From assembly GCF_022827545.1 (NCBI RefSeq), contig NZ_CP094669.1:3500001-3564000 (forward strand): a DNA stretch of 64,000 nt. The letters run 5' to 3'. Each line of letters begins with the position of its first letter. Position 1 is the stretch's first letter. This DNA comes from Hymenobacter tibetensis. Its GTDB lineage: Bacteria; Bacteroidota; Bacteroidia; Cytophagales; Hymenobacteraceae. A model generated the notes under the pieces. It did no database searches, had not been told where the DNA came from, and was given only the letters and a program-made list of their open reading frames with translations. The position numbers and the translations under genes are program-made. This document shows, one piece after another, positions 27,211 through 36,568 of this stretch.

Positions 27211-27972
27211 TCACTTCTTCGCCAGAAATTTAGTGAGCGGCAACCGTTTGGCTGCTTTGATGCCGTCTGCTACCGATTCGGCGTTGAGGCGGGCGCCGGC
27301 TTCGTTGGTGTGAGTATGGTCGCCGGGGAAGAATTTCTTTACTTCATAGGGGCCGAGCTTGTCGTATTTGTCGGCCGTGATGCTGTTCAAATCAATGAAC
27401 GTCACCCCTTCCTGCTTGGCTACTTCGGCGGCCCACTTGCCGTAGTCGTTGGTGGCCCGAATCACCTTGCCTTCTTTCCACTCGTTGCGCGGAATCATGG
27501 AGGCCACCATGGGCGTGGCGCCTTTGGCTTTCGCCTCTTTTATGAATTTGCGCAGGTACCAGCCGTAGGTATGCACCGTTTCCTGGCGGCCATCGGGCCA
27601 CACCAAATCCTTGGTTTCTTCGCCGGTACCCTTAAGCACGCCTCGGCGGCCGGCCTTAGTGGTATCGGGGGCGCTGCCTTCGTTGTGGCCGAACTGCATG
27701 ATCAGAAAGTCGCCGGGCTTTAGAGCGTTGTGCACTTTGTCCCAGCGACCTTCCGAGATAAACGTACGGGTGCTACGGCCGGCCATGGCGCTGTTGTTGA
27801 TGCTGATTCTGGTGGTATCGAAGTAGCTAGCGAGTTGGCTGCCCCACCCGGCTTGGGGTGCGTTAGTATTGCGCACTGTGGAGTCGCCGATAAGGTAGAG
27901 CGTGGGCTTGGATGGCTTTAGGAAGGCGGTTAAAACGCAACATAGCGCGAGCAGCGCAAATAAGTTTTTCAT
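27211..27972 (-). CDS. GDSL rhamnogalacturonan acetylesterase (copy 3)
   Basis: 253 residues from ATG 27972 (MKNLFALLALCCVLTAF, a signal peptide). SGNH motifs: YLIGDSTVRN, NSAMAGRS, MQFGHNEGS (Glu instead of Asp after HN), and GDHTHTNEAGA. It shares WYLR-FI-EAKAKGAT and PRN-W--GKV-RAT with copy 2, showing a tandem duplication. Same strand as copy 2 and 32 bp from its ATG, probably one operon. Its own upstream region carries the nested palindrome at 28091-28277. The call to RG acetylesterase is well supported by context. Confidence 0.88.
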   Translation of the reverse strand: MKNLFALLALCCVLTAFLKPSKPTLYLIGDSTVRNTNAPQAGWGSQLASYFDTTRISINNSAMAGRSTRTFISEGRWDKVHNALKPGDFLIMQFGHNEGSAPDTTKAGRRGVLKGTGEETKDLVWPDGRQETVHTYGWYLRKFIKEAKAKGATPMVASMIPRNEWKEGKVIRATNDYGKWAAEVAKQEGVTFIDLNSITADKYDKLGPYEVKKFFPGDHTHTNEAGARLNAESVADGIKAAKRLPLTKFLAKK

Positions 27973-28090
27973 GGATGCGGGGTGTTGCTTCTCTTGAACT
28001 TCGCTGTGGATGTTCGAAATGAATTTAAAGTGACACGCCCAAAACGCAGTCAGCTTAACCAGAACAGAAAGTCTTGCAAAGCTTGCCAAA

Positions 28091-28277
28091 GCATTGGGCG
28101 TGCTGACGCTAAGGAAGGCATTGTCATGCTGAGCGGAGTCGAAGCATCTCGCTTGATTTATTGGGTTAGTCTTACAACCTTAGCACGCGAGATGCTTCGA
28201 CTCCGCTCAGCATGACGTTCTAGTTGTGCTAGGCATTAGCACGCCCAATGCTTCGACTGCGCTTGCCCTCAGCATGA
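28091..28277. repeat. Nested palindromic repeat, family A copy 1
   Basis: The inner palindrome has 30-bp arms (28123-28152 and 28187-28216) that are exact reverse complements, core GTCATGCTGAGCGGAGTCGA. An outer pair of 14-bp arms (28091-28104 and 28238-28251) flanks it. A degenerate third arm ending CAGCATGAC runs to 28277. Relatives are at 53794, 56733, 63097 and in shorter form at 13352. All are intergenic. Confidence 0.88.
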
Positions 28278-28340
28278 CAAACGGATTAGGTTGGCACGAT
28301 TGCAATTAGATGGAATGCTATGTTGATTAGGCTTGGCTAA

Positions 28341-30341
28341 TCACTTGCCAATTTTTGCCGTTTCCGGTTTCATGCCTTCACCTAAGTAGTAGCTGGTGTG
28401 CGGGGGCTGGTTGTAACCCACGTTTTCGCGGGCTACGCCAAGCCGATACGCGGGGTCCTGCATCAGGGTCACGAAACGGTGCGTAGTCGGAATGGTGGTC
28501 GTGAAAATCAGCAGCTCGTCGTTGTTGGCGTTGCGCCACATCACTTCTTCCCGCCAGTCGCCGAACAGGTCAGCACTCACGCAAGGCGTAGCTTTTGTGC
28601 CGTTGCACGAAGCCGCCCCGAACGGCTTGCCATCCAGCAGCGTGCTGGCAGCTCCGGCCTTGTACTCCCACTTGGAAACGGTGGTGCCATCCAGCAGTTC
28701 GCGCAGTAGGTCGCCGTCCCACCACAGACCGAAATTCACGGCACGCGGCGCGGGGCCAATAGGTTCGCCTTTGCAAGTAAGCAAGCCCAGTTCCCGGTTG
28801 CTAACCCAGACCTCGGCACCCGCATAACGTGGGTCAATATCAGCGGCCATACCCCGGCCTACATCCTGACCTGGCAGCCCCGAAAACAACACCTTGCCCG
28901 TAAGAGCATCGTACATGGCGGCGCCTGGCCCATTTTCATGACCGGGCACTTTCTCTTCGTTTTCGTGCACACCCCAGGCTTCCAGGTCGGGCGTGGAAGG
29001 GTCGAAGTTGCTGACGTGCAGCGCATCACCGTGGCGCAGGCCGGTGCTGAATAGGCCCTTGCCATTGTCATCCACTACCATCGAGCCATACACAATTTCG
29101 TCTTTGCCATCGAAATCTACATCGTTGACGCTCAGGCCGTGGTTGCCCATCCCAGAGAACGGGTTCTTGTCGTCTTGCGAGTCGAACATCCAGCGGGAAG
29201 TGAGCTTGCCGTCGCGCCAGTCCCAGGCGGCCAGCACGGTGCGGCCGTAGTAGCCGCGGCACATTACGGCGCTGGCGTGCACGCCATCCAGATACGCTAC
29301 GGCGGCCAGCATCCGGTCGGCGCGGTTACCGTGGCTGTCGTTGCCGCCGTTGCCCCCAATGCCGCCCCAGCCGCCCAGCGGGTCGCGGCCGGGCGCGTAG
29401 GGCGCGGTGGCCAGCGCGGCTCCGGTCAGGCCGTTGAACACAGTGAAAAACTCGGGGCCCGCCAGTACCCGGCCGTATTTACTGTCGCGGGGGCTGGCTA
29501 CGGGCGGGCCATCGGTGGGCACGGTGAGGGTCCGGTAGTCTTTGCTGGCGTCGCCGATGATGGTGCCTTTGCCGTCCGTGGTGCCATCGGCGGTTTTGCA
29601 GGCCACTTCGGCTTTGCCGTCCCCATCAAAGTCGTACACCAGAAACTGCGTGTAGTGCGCCCCGGCTCGGATGTTCTTGCCCAAGTTGATGCGCCACAAC
29701 TGCGTGCCATCGAGCTTGTAGGCATCGAGCAGTACTGGCCCCGCAATGCCCGCCGAACCATTGTCGCGGGCGTTGGAAGGCTCCCACTTCAGCACAATCT
29801 CGTACTGCCCGTCGCCATCCAAATCCGCTACGGAGGCGTCGTTGGCGGTGTAGGTGTATTCGCTGGTTTCGGTGCCGCTGCTTACGCTACCGCCGGCAGG
29901 GCGCTTCAACGGGACTCGCATAAAGTTCTGCGCCCATACGGCCGCTTGCTCAAGGGGCGCATCCTGCGGGCTGCGGCTGGTGCTTTTGCCCGCTACCAGC
30001 TGCACCGAGTACGAGTAGGTTTGGGTGGCATCGGCGGTTTTATCGACCCAATTGGTGCTGGTGGCAATGGGCTTGCTGGTCAGCTTTACGGCCTTGCCTC
30101 CCTTCGCCTGGCGGAACACCAGAAACCCCGCACCCTCCGGATCGGAATTCAACAGGCGCCAGCTTACAAACACCCCGCCTCCCTCCTGCTTTACCGCCAC
30201 TACGCCGCGGCCGAGCCGTTCCAGTTGGCGCTGCGTGGCGGCAGGGTGAGACGTGGATTTCAACCTTGGCTTAGTGGAAAAACCAGCGGCCAGCAAGCCG
30301 CTACACAGCAACATATAGCCTGCTTTGTTGGTGTACTTCAT
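28341..30341 (-). CDS. PL11 rhamnogalacturonan lyase
   Basis: 666 residues, exported (MKYTNKAGYMLLCSGLLAAG). A short fibronectin-like N-terminal domain (about 40-130) precedes the eight-bladed propeller of PL11 lyases. Calcium-binding loops are visible as VADLDGDGQYE, YDFDGDGKAEVACK and VDFDGKDEIVYG; conserved blocks include SRWMFDSQ, GMGNHGLSVNDV, GRGMAADIDPRY and the C-terminal LMQDPAYRLGVARENVGYNQPPH. The enzyme cleaves the rhamnose-galacturonate backbone of RG-I by beta-elimination. The unsaturated ends are substrate for the GH105 enzyme. Upstream lies the SusC/SusD pair, separated by a terminator. Confidence 0.94.
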   Translation of the reverse strand: MKYTNKAGYMLLCSGLLAAGFSTKPRLKSTSHPAATQRQLERLGRGVVAVKQEGGGVFVSWRLLNSDPEGAGFLVFRQAKGGKAVKLTSKPIATSTNWVDKTADATQTYSYSVQLVAGKSTSRSPQDAPLEQAAVWAQNFMRVPLKRPAGGSVSSGTETSEYTYTANDASVADLDGDGQYEIVLKWEPSNARDNGSAGIAGPVLLDAYKLDGTQLWRINLGKNIRAGAHYTQFLVYDFDGDGKAEVACKTADGTTDGKGTIIGDASKDYRTLTVPTDGPPVASPRDSKYGRVLAGPEFFTVFNGLTGAALATAPYAPGRDPLGGWGGIGGNGGNDSHGNRADRMLAAVAYLDGVHASAVMCRGYYGRTVLAAWDWRDGKLTSRWMFDSQDDKNPFSGMGNHGLSVNDVDFDGKDEIVYGSMVVDDNGKGLFSTGLRHGDALHVSNFDPSTPDLEAWGVHENEEKVPGHENGPGAAMYDALTGKVLFSGLPGQDVGRGMAADIDPRYAGAEVWVSNRELGLLTCKGEPIGPAPRAVNFGLWWDGDLLRELLDGTTVSKWEYKAGAASTLLDGKPFGAASCNGTKATPCVSADLFGDWREEVMWRNANNDELLIFTTTIPTTHRFVTLMQDPAYRLGVARENVGYNQPPHTSYYLGEGMKPETAKIGK

Positions 30342-30411
30342 ATGTGATTAGGTAGGCACAAAGAATAGCAATGAGTCGTCTGGAGGACTAGCGCTTCAAC
30401 AGCTCCAAAAA

Positions 30412-30442
30412 CAATGGGCAGCTTTTATCCAGCTGCCCATTG
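30412..30442 (-). terminator. Terminator after SusC/SusD pair 1
   Basis: A 12-bp perfect stem (30412-30423 with 30431-30442) followed on the minus strand by five U, 17 bp beyond the SusD stop. It separates SusCD expression from the lyase gene. Confidence 0.85.
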
Positions 30443-30458
30443 CACTCGAAACTACCCG

Positions 30459-31997
30459 TTAGTTGTACCCCGGATTCTGCTCCCAGAAGCCAGGATTGAG
30501 CCGCAATTCCAACAGCGGAATCGGGAAAATCAGGTCGTGCTCGTCAAGCTGCCGGAAGTTGGCGCCGCCAGTGGCCGTGGTGCCCGTGGTGCTACGCTTA
30601 AAGGCCGTCATGACGGAAATGGCATTGCCGGTGCGCACCAGGTCGTGCCAGCGCTGGCCTTCGGCGATGAACTCGTAGCGGCGCTCTTTCAGCACGGCAG
30701 CCCGGAAGGCATCCCGGGAGGCAGCCTCGGGCGAAGCCGCAGTGTACTCAGGGATTCCCGAGCGTTTCCGAATCAGGTTAATGAGCGTGAGGGCCATGGC
30801 TGGGGGCGGGCCGCTGGTTTCCTCGCCCAACACCTCGGCGTACATCAGCACCACATCCTCGAAGCGGATGATGGGGAAGTTGTTGGGGTAGTCGGTGCGG
30901 TTTTGAATGCCGGTAATGCCTTTCTCCAGGAACTTGGTTAGCTGTGGGCGGCCCGCCGTAATGGCATTAGTAGTAGGGTTGCGAATAACCGAATCCAGCG
31001 TTGCGGCCTTGCGCTTGTCGATCTTAGGCCAGTTGGCACCGAACAACGCAGGAGGCAACGTGAAATCTGCTTGAAACCCGGTAAACGGCGACCAGAACGT
31101 AGGAAATACCTGGCCTTGCTGCCACGGAATAGGGTTGCCCAAGCCAGTGCCGCCCGAAATGTATTGCAGCTCAAATACCGCATATTTGTTGTCGTTGGCT
31201 GACTTGAACAGGTCGGCGAAGTTCGCAGCCACCGAGAAGGTACTGGCCCCACCAGCGGCGTACACGTCTGCAAGCTGCTGCTTGGCCAGCGGCAGGGCGC
31301 TGGCTTGGCGCAGCGGGTAGCCGTACATGGTCAGGTACACTTTGGCTAGCAAGGCTTTCGCCGCCCACCGGGTAGCCCGGCCTTTCTCGGTCGTACCATA
31401 GCTGGCAGGCAGGTTGGCCGCCGCGAAGGTCAAATCGTCCACGATGAACTTGTACACGTCGGCTACCGGGGAGCGGGGCACTTGTTTCGCCTCCTCGATG
31501 CCCAAGGTCTTCTCAACGATCGGCACGGCGCCCCAATAGCGCACCAGGTCGAAGTACGCCAAGGCCCGCAGAAACCGCGCCTCCCCCTTGAACTGCTCGA
31601 CGCGCGCAAACGTGAAGGGCTCGACTTTCTCCTGCAAGATGTTGGCCCGGTACACAATTTCATATAAGTCGGTCCAGGTAGCTTGCAGCTGATTGGTTTG
31701 CGACGTGGTGTTGAAGTTGCTTACGTCGCTGTAGTCGCGCTGTACCGAAGCCACGTCGGCCGCCACGTTGTCGGAGCGGAATTCCGCTAAAAACCAGTAC
31801 GAGTTTTCGGGCAATGACAGGCAGCCATTGTAGATAGCAAGTACGGCCTGGTTGAGTTGAGTTTCGCTGTTGTAAAACTCGTCGGCTATGTTGTTGGCTA
31901 CCGGCGGAATATACAGGATGTCTTCGCTGCAGGCCGTAGTCAGCAGTCCGGCCAAGCCCAGGGCTGCGGCGTAAGTGAAATATTTATAGGATTTCAT
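30459..31997 (-). CDS. SusD/RagB-family lipoprotein 1
   Basis: 512 residues with a lipobox ending TTACSEDILYIPP, so a surface lipoprotein. SusD family motifs: LRALAYFDLVRYWGAVP, YAEVLGEE, LINLIRKRSGI, LKERRYEFIAEGQRWHDLVRTG and the C-terminal WEQNPGYN. It caps the TonB-dependent transporter encoded 26 bp upstream and binds oligosaccharide at the cell surface. Given the neighbours (PL11, esterases, GH105), the ligand is probably rhamnogalacturonan oligosaccharide; this is inferred from context. Confidence 0.92.
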   Translation of the reverse strand: MKSYKYFTYAAALGLAGLLTTACSEDILYIPPVANNIADEFYNSETQLNQAVLAIYNGCLSLPENSYWFLAEFRSDNVAADVASVQRDYSDVSNFNTTSQTNQLQATWTDLYEIVYRANILQEKVEPFTFARVEQFKGEARFLRALAYFDLVRYWGAVPIVEKTLGIEEAKQVPRSPVADVYKFIVDDLTFAAANLPASYGTTEKGRATRWAAKALLAKVYLTMYGYPLRQASALPLAKQQLADVYAAGGASTFSVAANFADLFKSANDNKYAVFELQYISGGTGLGNPIPWQQGQVFPTFWSPFTGFQADFTLPPALFGANWPKIDKRKAATLDSVIRNPTTNAITAGRPQLTKFLEKGITGIQNRTDYPNNFPIIRFEDVVLMYAEVLGEETSGPPPAMALTLINLIRKRSGIPEYTAASPEAASRDAFRAAVLKERRYEFIAEGQRWHDLVRTGNAISVMTAFKRSTTGTTATGGANFRQLDEHDLIFPIPLLELRLNPGFWEQNPGYN

Positions 31998-32023
31998 TGG
32001 AGTGGCGATTGAAATGGGGGACG

Positions 32024-35000
32024 TTACAGCGACAGGTTGAAGCCAAACGTGTACGTGCGGGACTGCGGGTAGCTACCGTTGTCGAAGCCACCGGCCTGCA
32101 GGGCCTCAGGTGAGAAGCCGCCGGTGTAGTTGTGCCAGATGTAAGCGTTTTCAATGGCCACATACACGCGGGCTCCGGCGTAGAACGACTTCTTGGGCAA
32201 GTTGTAGCCCAGCGTGATGTTCTTGAGGCGGATGTAGTCGGAGCTATATAGCCAGCGCGAATCGAGCAGGGAGCTGTTTTGCGCCGTGATGCTCGGCGTT
32301 TTGCCGTCGCCCGGCTCGTCCACTGACTTCCAGCGGTTGTTCCAGGTGCTGGCGTGGTTGTAGAGGTAGCCCATACCCGGCCGGTCGATGGAGCGGCCAA
32401 TCAGCGAGTACAAGTCGCCGCCCGCCTGGGCGTTCACCAGCACGTTCAGGTCGAAGTTCTTGTAGCGGAAGCTATTGGTAACACCGAAGATGAATTTGGG
32501 CTGCGGGTTGCCAATGATGGTGCGGTCGTCAACGGTGATCTTGCCGTCGCCATTCATGTCCTGGTACTTGATGTCGCCTACGCGGGTGTTGTCTAGCTTG
32601 GGCTGGGTGTCCACCTCGGCTTGGGTCTGGTACACGCCAATGGCCTTGTAAAGCAAGAACGAGTTGATGGGCGCTCCTACTTGCAGGATGCTAACAAAGC
32701 CGCCAGGGCTTTCCCCGCTGGGCACGGGCGTGTTGTCGTAGTCGAGCCGCTCTACGCGGTTGATGTTGTAGGAAGCGTTGAAGTTGGTAGTCCACTCGAA
32801 GGCCTTCACCATGTTGCGGGAAGTCAACCCCAGTTCTACCCCCTGGTTGTACACTTCCCCGATGTTAACGAACGTGCGGGTGAAGCCCGTCAGCGACGAC
32901 AGCGGCACCCGATAGAGCATGTCGGTGGTGTTTTTCGTGTAGTAGTCGGCCGTTACTTGCAGGCGGCTTTGCAGCACGCTGAAGTCGAGGCCGTAGTTGA
33001 AGCTGGCGGTCTGCTCCCAGCCCAGGTTGGTGTTGTCGATGCCGCTGGAGCTGAACCCGTTAACGCTTACCCCATTCAAGGGGTAGTTTGCTGCGCCCAA
33101 GAGGGCGAACTGCGAGTTGTTGGGAATACGGTTGTTGCCCGTCACGCCCCAGCTGGCCCGCAGCTTCAGGTCGCTGACGAGGGTCACGTCCTGCATGAAA
33201 TCCTCGCCCGACAAACGCCAGCCCACCGACACGGCCGGGAAGTAGCCCCACCGGTTGTCGGACCCGAATTTGGATGACCCGTCGCGCCGCAAACTGGCCG
33301 AGACTAGGTATTTCTGCTTGTAGTCGTACTGGGCCCGGGTGAAGTAAGACAACAGAGCTTCCTTGAAGGCGAAAATACCGTTCTGGTTGGTGGTCGAGTT
33401 GTTGCGGTCAAACAGGAAGGTGTTGTCGTTGGGCAACTGGGTGTTTTCCTGGGTGGACCGGTCTTCGCGGGTGCGCTCCACAGAGTAGCCCAGAATGGCA
33501 TTCAGACTGTGGTCGCCGAAGGTGCGGGTGTAGTTCAACACGCTCTGGAAGAGGTAACGTGTGTTGAACGTTTGGTAGTAGCGCGAGCGGCTCAATGAGC
33601 CCTCCGGAGCACCAAACCATTCGCGGCTGGAGTTGGTCGGGAAGAACTGCTGGTCCTGGAAATAGCCGTTGTCCATGGCGCCCAGCAATTGCAGTTGCAG
33701 GCCCTTGTAGATGTCGAAGTTCAAGCCCATGTTGGCGTTGAGGCGGGTACGGGTGCCATTGGCCTGGGTGCGTTCCATTACGGCCACTGGGCTGATGTAG
33801 CGGCCCGACCACGCATACGTAGTGTAGGGGTCAGCGCCGACATATATGCCCGCTTCTTTGGGGCCTACGGGCGGCATTTGGGCGGCGTTCAGGGCCTGCC
33901 CGCCGGTGCCATCCACACGGCCCAGGCTGCTCCACTCCATGCTGGGCGCCAGGGTCATGAACAGCTTGATTCCCTTGCGAATTTGGGCGTCGAAGTTGGC
34001 CCGGAGCGTGGCGCGCTTCAAGTCACTCCCAATGATGATGCCCTTCTGGTCCAGGAAAGAGCCGTTCACGTTATAGGTTATGTTGTCGGTACCGCCCGAC
34101 ACGCCCACTGTGTACTGCTGCATAATGGCACGGCGGAAAATAGCATCCTGCCAGTCGATGTAGGAAAGGCTGTCTTCGCCGTAGGCCCACTTCGGGTCGT
34201 GGGTGTAGCGGATGATGTTGGTGCCGCTTGGCGGCGTGCCGTTCACGGTCAGGCGTTGAATGCGGGTTTCACGCGAGTCTTCTATGCGGTTGATAGGATT
34301 TTGCGCCAGCCAGTCCAGGTCGATGCCTTCCTTGCGCATCTGAATCCACTCTTCAGCCGATTGCACATCGAGGCGGCTTTCCGCTATCTGCATGCCCGTG
34401 AAGCCGGAGAACTGCAGCTTGGCCGCGCCCTTCTTGCCGCGTTTGGTGGTCACGAGCACCACACCGTTGGAGCCGCGCGAGCCGTAAATAGCCGCCGAAG
34501 CTGCGTCTTTCAGCACCTCGATGTTGGCTACGTCGGTGGGGTTGATGCCGCGCAGGTTATCTACGGGCACACCATCCACTACGTACAGCGGATCATTGGA
34601 GGCGTTGATGGAGGCGGCACCCCGCACCCGAATCTGCAATTCGGCACCGGGCTCACCCGAAGGGGTTTGCACGTACACACCAGGCATCTGACCAACCAGT
34701 GCATTCTCGATACGGTTGACGGGCCGTTCCTCGATTTCCTTGGCCGTGATACCCGTAACGGCACCCGTGACGTTGCCCGCCTTTTGGGTGCCGTACCCCA
34801 CTACCACCACTTCGTCCAGGGCCTTGGTATCGGCCGTGAGACTCACATTGATGGTTGTTTTGCCGTTTATTTCCACTTCCTTGGTTAGGTAGCCAACAAA
34901 GGAGAAAACCAGCTTACCGGTGGTGGTAGGAACCGAGAGTTGGAAGCTGCCATCGGCATTGGTACCCGCCCCAATGGTGGTACCCTTTACTACTACCGTT

Positions 35001-35137
35001 ACGCCCGGTAGCGGCTCGTTCTTATCAGAGGTCGTGACTTTGCCGGAAATCGATTGCGATTGAGCGAAGACGGACCGCGTAAACAGCAGTATTGCCAGCA
35101 ACGGCAATAATCTGGCTAAGCAGTACATGTTTTTCAT
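32024..35137 (-). CDS. SusC/RagA TonB-dependent outer-membrane transporter 1
   Basis: 1037 residues. Signal peptide (LLPLLAILLFTRSVFAQS), then a carboxypeptidase-regulatory-like domain (SGKVTTSDKNEPLPGVTVVV), then the plug with VVVGYGTQKAGNVTGAV and AIYGSRGSNGVVLVTTKRG, then the 22-strand barrel ending TYTFGFNLSL. It takes up oligosaccharides with SusD as lid, powered by TonB. First gene of the SusC-SusD unit. It has no copy of the rhamnose promoter element seen at four other genes, so its control is separate. Confidence 0.94.
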   Translation of the reverse strand: MKNMYCLARLLPLLAILLFTRSVFAQSQSISGKVTTSDKNEPLPGVTVVVKGTTIGAGTNADGSFQLSVPTTTGKLVFSFVGYLTKEVEINGKTTINVSLTADTKALDEVVVVGYGTQKAGNVTGAVTGITAKEIEERPVNRIENALVGQMPGVYVQTPSGEPGAELQIRVRGAASINASNDPLYVVDGVPVDNLRGINPTDVANIEVLKDAASAAIYGSRGSNGVVLVTTKRGKKGAAKLQFSGFTGMQIAESRLDVQSAEEWIQMRKEGIDLDWLAQNPINRIEDSRETRIQRLTVNGTPPSGTNIIRYTHDPKWAYGEDSLSYIDWQDAIFRRAIMQQYTVGVSGGTDNITYNVNGSFLDQKGIIIGSDLKRATLRANFDAQIRKGIKLFMTLAPSMEWSSLGRVDGTGGQALNAAQMPPVGPKEAGIYVGADPYTTYAWSGRYISPVAVMERTQANGTRTRLNANMGLNFDIYKGLQLQLLGAMDNGYFQDQQFFPTNSSREWFGAPEGSLSRSRYYQTFNTRYLFQSVLNYTRTFGDHSLNAILGYSVERTREDRSTQENTQLPNDNTFLFDRNNSTTNQNGIFAFKEALLSYFTRAQYDYKQKYLVSASLRRDGSSKFGSDNRWGYFPAVSVGWRLSGEDFMQDVTLVSDLKLRASWGVTGNNRIPNNSQFALLGAANYPLNGVSVNGFSSSGIDNTNLGWEQTASFNYGLDFSVLQSRLQVTADYYTKNTTDMLYRVPLSSLTGFTRTFVNIGEVYNQGVELGLTSRNMVKAFEWTTNFNASYNINRVERLDYDNTPVPSGESPGGFVSILQVGAPINSFLLYKAIGVYQTQAEVDTQPKLDNTRVGDIKYQDMNGDGKITVDDRTIIGNPQPKFIFGVTNSFRYKNFDLNVLVNAQAGGDLYSLIGRSIDRPGMGYLYNHASTWNNRWKSVDEPGDGKTPSITAQNSSLLDSRWLYSSDYIRLKNITLGYNLPKKSFYAGARVYVAIENAYIWHNYTGGFSPEALQAGGFDNGSYPQSRTYTFGFNLSL

Positions 35138-35259
35138 ACGGAGTGAAGTGTGGTTGACGCTGAGGGGCCTGAAAAAAGTTCAGGAAGTTATTGTTACCCA
35201 GCGCGCGTTCCTTCCCGTACTTACCTGCTTATAATAATTAATTCAGGTCTGTGTTAGAT

Positions 35260-35294
35260 GCAAAAGAGCCCGGCGTATAACCGGGCTCTTTTGC
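35260..35294 (-). terminator. Terminator after rhaT
   Basis: A 14-bp perfect stem (35260-35273 with 35281-35294) with a 7-base loop; on the minus strand the distal arm contains a U run. It lies between the rhaT stop and the SusC start, so it insulates the two units. Confidence 0.8.
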
Positions 35295-35435
35295 GCGTAT
35301 GAACGGATGATAGTAGGCGAAGCGGGCGTGCACTCGTTTGCACTACCCAACCCCTAAATGTGCTGTGTTAGCAACCAGTACCTGCGCTTCCTACGCGCTT
35401 CAGCTAGCGTTACTGCCTTCTGGCCTGTGCAGTTG

Positions 35436-36551
35436 CTACTCGGCCTGCGGCTGTTCGGCGGCCACCTGCGTTACTGGCGTGGTGGTAGTGGAGGTAGCCG
35501 TTTGCTCGGTGTTGTCGGAGCCCAAATAGTTGCCGTAGCCCACAATGATGGTAGACAGCACCACCGTCAGAATACCCAACGACACAGTGCGCATGGTGGC
35601 ACGGTTGGCGCCCCGCCATTCATGCAGATACAACCCCCACATTGAGCTGAACGCAATGATGAAGGCCATGTGCAGTGTCCAGCCCGAGAAACGGTAGACG
35701 CCCAGCTTGGTGTCGCCCATGCCGTAGAAGAAGAACTGGAAGTACCACAGCGTGCCCGCCATAGCGCAGAAGATGATGTTGCGTAGCGCCGGGAAGGTTG
35801 GGTTGAAATAATCGGTGTAGGTGCGGTTCTTGAGGTTGAGGTACAGGCACCACACGGCATTGGTGGTGAGGCCACCGAGCAGAATCACCACCAGAATGGC
35901 GTTGTTCTTATAGAGTGGGTCGGCGCCCTGCTGCACGGCCAAGTCGGCAATTTTCTGCCCCGCTTCCAGCCCGAAGGCGAAACAGGCGCTCATGATGCCC
36001 GAAAACACGGCCACCAGCAAGCCTTTCCGCAAATCATATTCGGCAATCGACTCGCCCTTCTCGGCCGCCGACAACGACTTCTCTTTCATGATGCCGGCCC
36101 GGCTGCAAATCAGGATACCAACCAGGCACACGAACAAGCCGAAGATTGTCACCTGCCCCGAGGCGGTACTCATCAGCTGCGACATGGTGCCGCCCCAGAT
36201 AGGTGGCACCAGCGTGCCCACCAACGCGCACAGCCCCATGATGACGGCCATGCCCAACGACAACCCTAGGTACCGCATAGCCAGCCCAAAGGTTAAGCCG
36301 CCAAACCCCCAGAGCACGCCCCAGAAGTACACCCAGAACAGCGTGCTGCTATCGGTCTGGCGCAACACGTCCGTTAGGTTCGGGATGGTGAGGAAACCGA
36401 GCAACCACGGAACCAGCAGCCACGAAACGATGCCGCCTACCAACCAGTAGCTTTCCCATGACCACCCTTTTACCTTTTTATAAGGCAGGTAGAAACTGCC
36501 GGATGCAAAGCCGCCCAATGCGTGAAAGATAACTCCCCAGATTACAGCCAT
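35436..36551 (-). CDS. rhaT: L-rhamnose/proton symporter RhaT
   Basis: 371 residues with about ten hydrophobic membrane segments. The N-terminus (WGVIFHALGGFASGSFYLPYKKVKGWSWE) and the segment WGFGGLTFGLAMRYLGLSLG are typical of the RhaT family; NALWCLY-like and MGDTKLG segments also fit. It imports L-rhamnose with a proton across the inner membrane. The promoter element common to the rhamnose genes ends 43 bp upstream of the ATG, and a terminator follows, so it is a single-gene unit. The C-terminus after the last helix is Thr/Gln-rich. Confidence 0.92.
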   Translation of the reverse strand: MAVIWGVIFHALGGFASGSFYLPYKKVKGWSWESYWLVGGIVSWLLVPWLLGFLTIPNLTDVLRQTDSSTLFWVYFWGVLWGFGGLTFGLAMRYLGLSLGMAVIMGLCALVGTLVPPIWGGTMSQLMSTASGQVTIFGLFVCLVGILICSRAGIMKEKSLSAAEKGESIAEYDLRKGLLVAVFSGIMSACFAFGLEAGQKIADLAVQQGADPLYKNNAILVVILLGGLTTNAVWCLYLNLKNRTYTDYFNPTFPALRNIIFCAMAGTLWYFQFFFYGMGDTKLGVYRFSGWTLHMAFIIAFSSMWGLYLHEWRGANRATMRTVSLGILTVVLSTIIVGYGNYLGSDNTEQTATSTTTTPVTQVAAEQPQAE

Positions 36552-36568
36552 AGTCGTATGCTTTTCAA

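Noticed and set aside
28091..28277. CRISPR array or attachment site as an explanation for the repeats
   Set aside because: The repeats are inverted, not regularly spaced direct repeats, and there are no spacers, cas genes or integrase.
29139..30347. 402-residue reading frame antisense to the PL11 gene
   Set aside because: A shadow of the GC-rich lyase gene; the translation is Gly/Val/Ala-rich and without recognisable domains.
33689..34888. 399-residue reading frame antisense to SusC1
   Set aside because: Overlaps a clearly coding SusC gene; composition is typical of an antisense frame.
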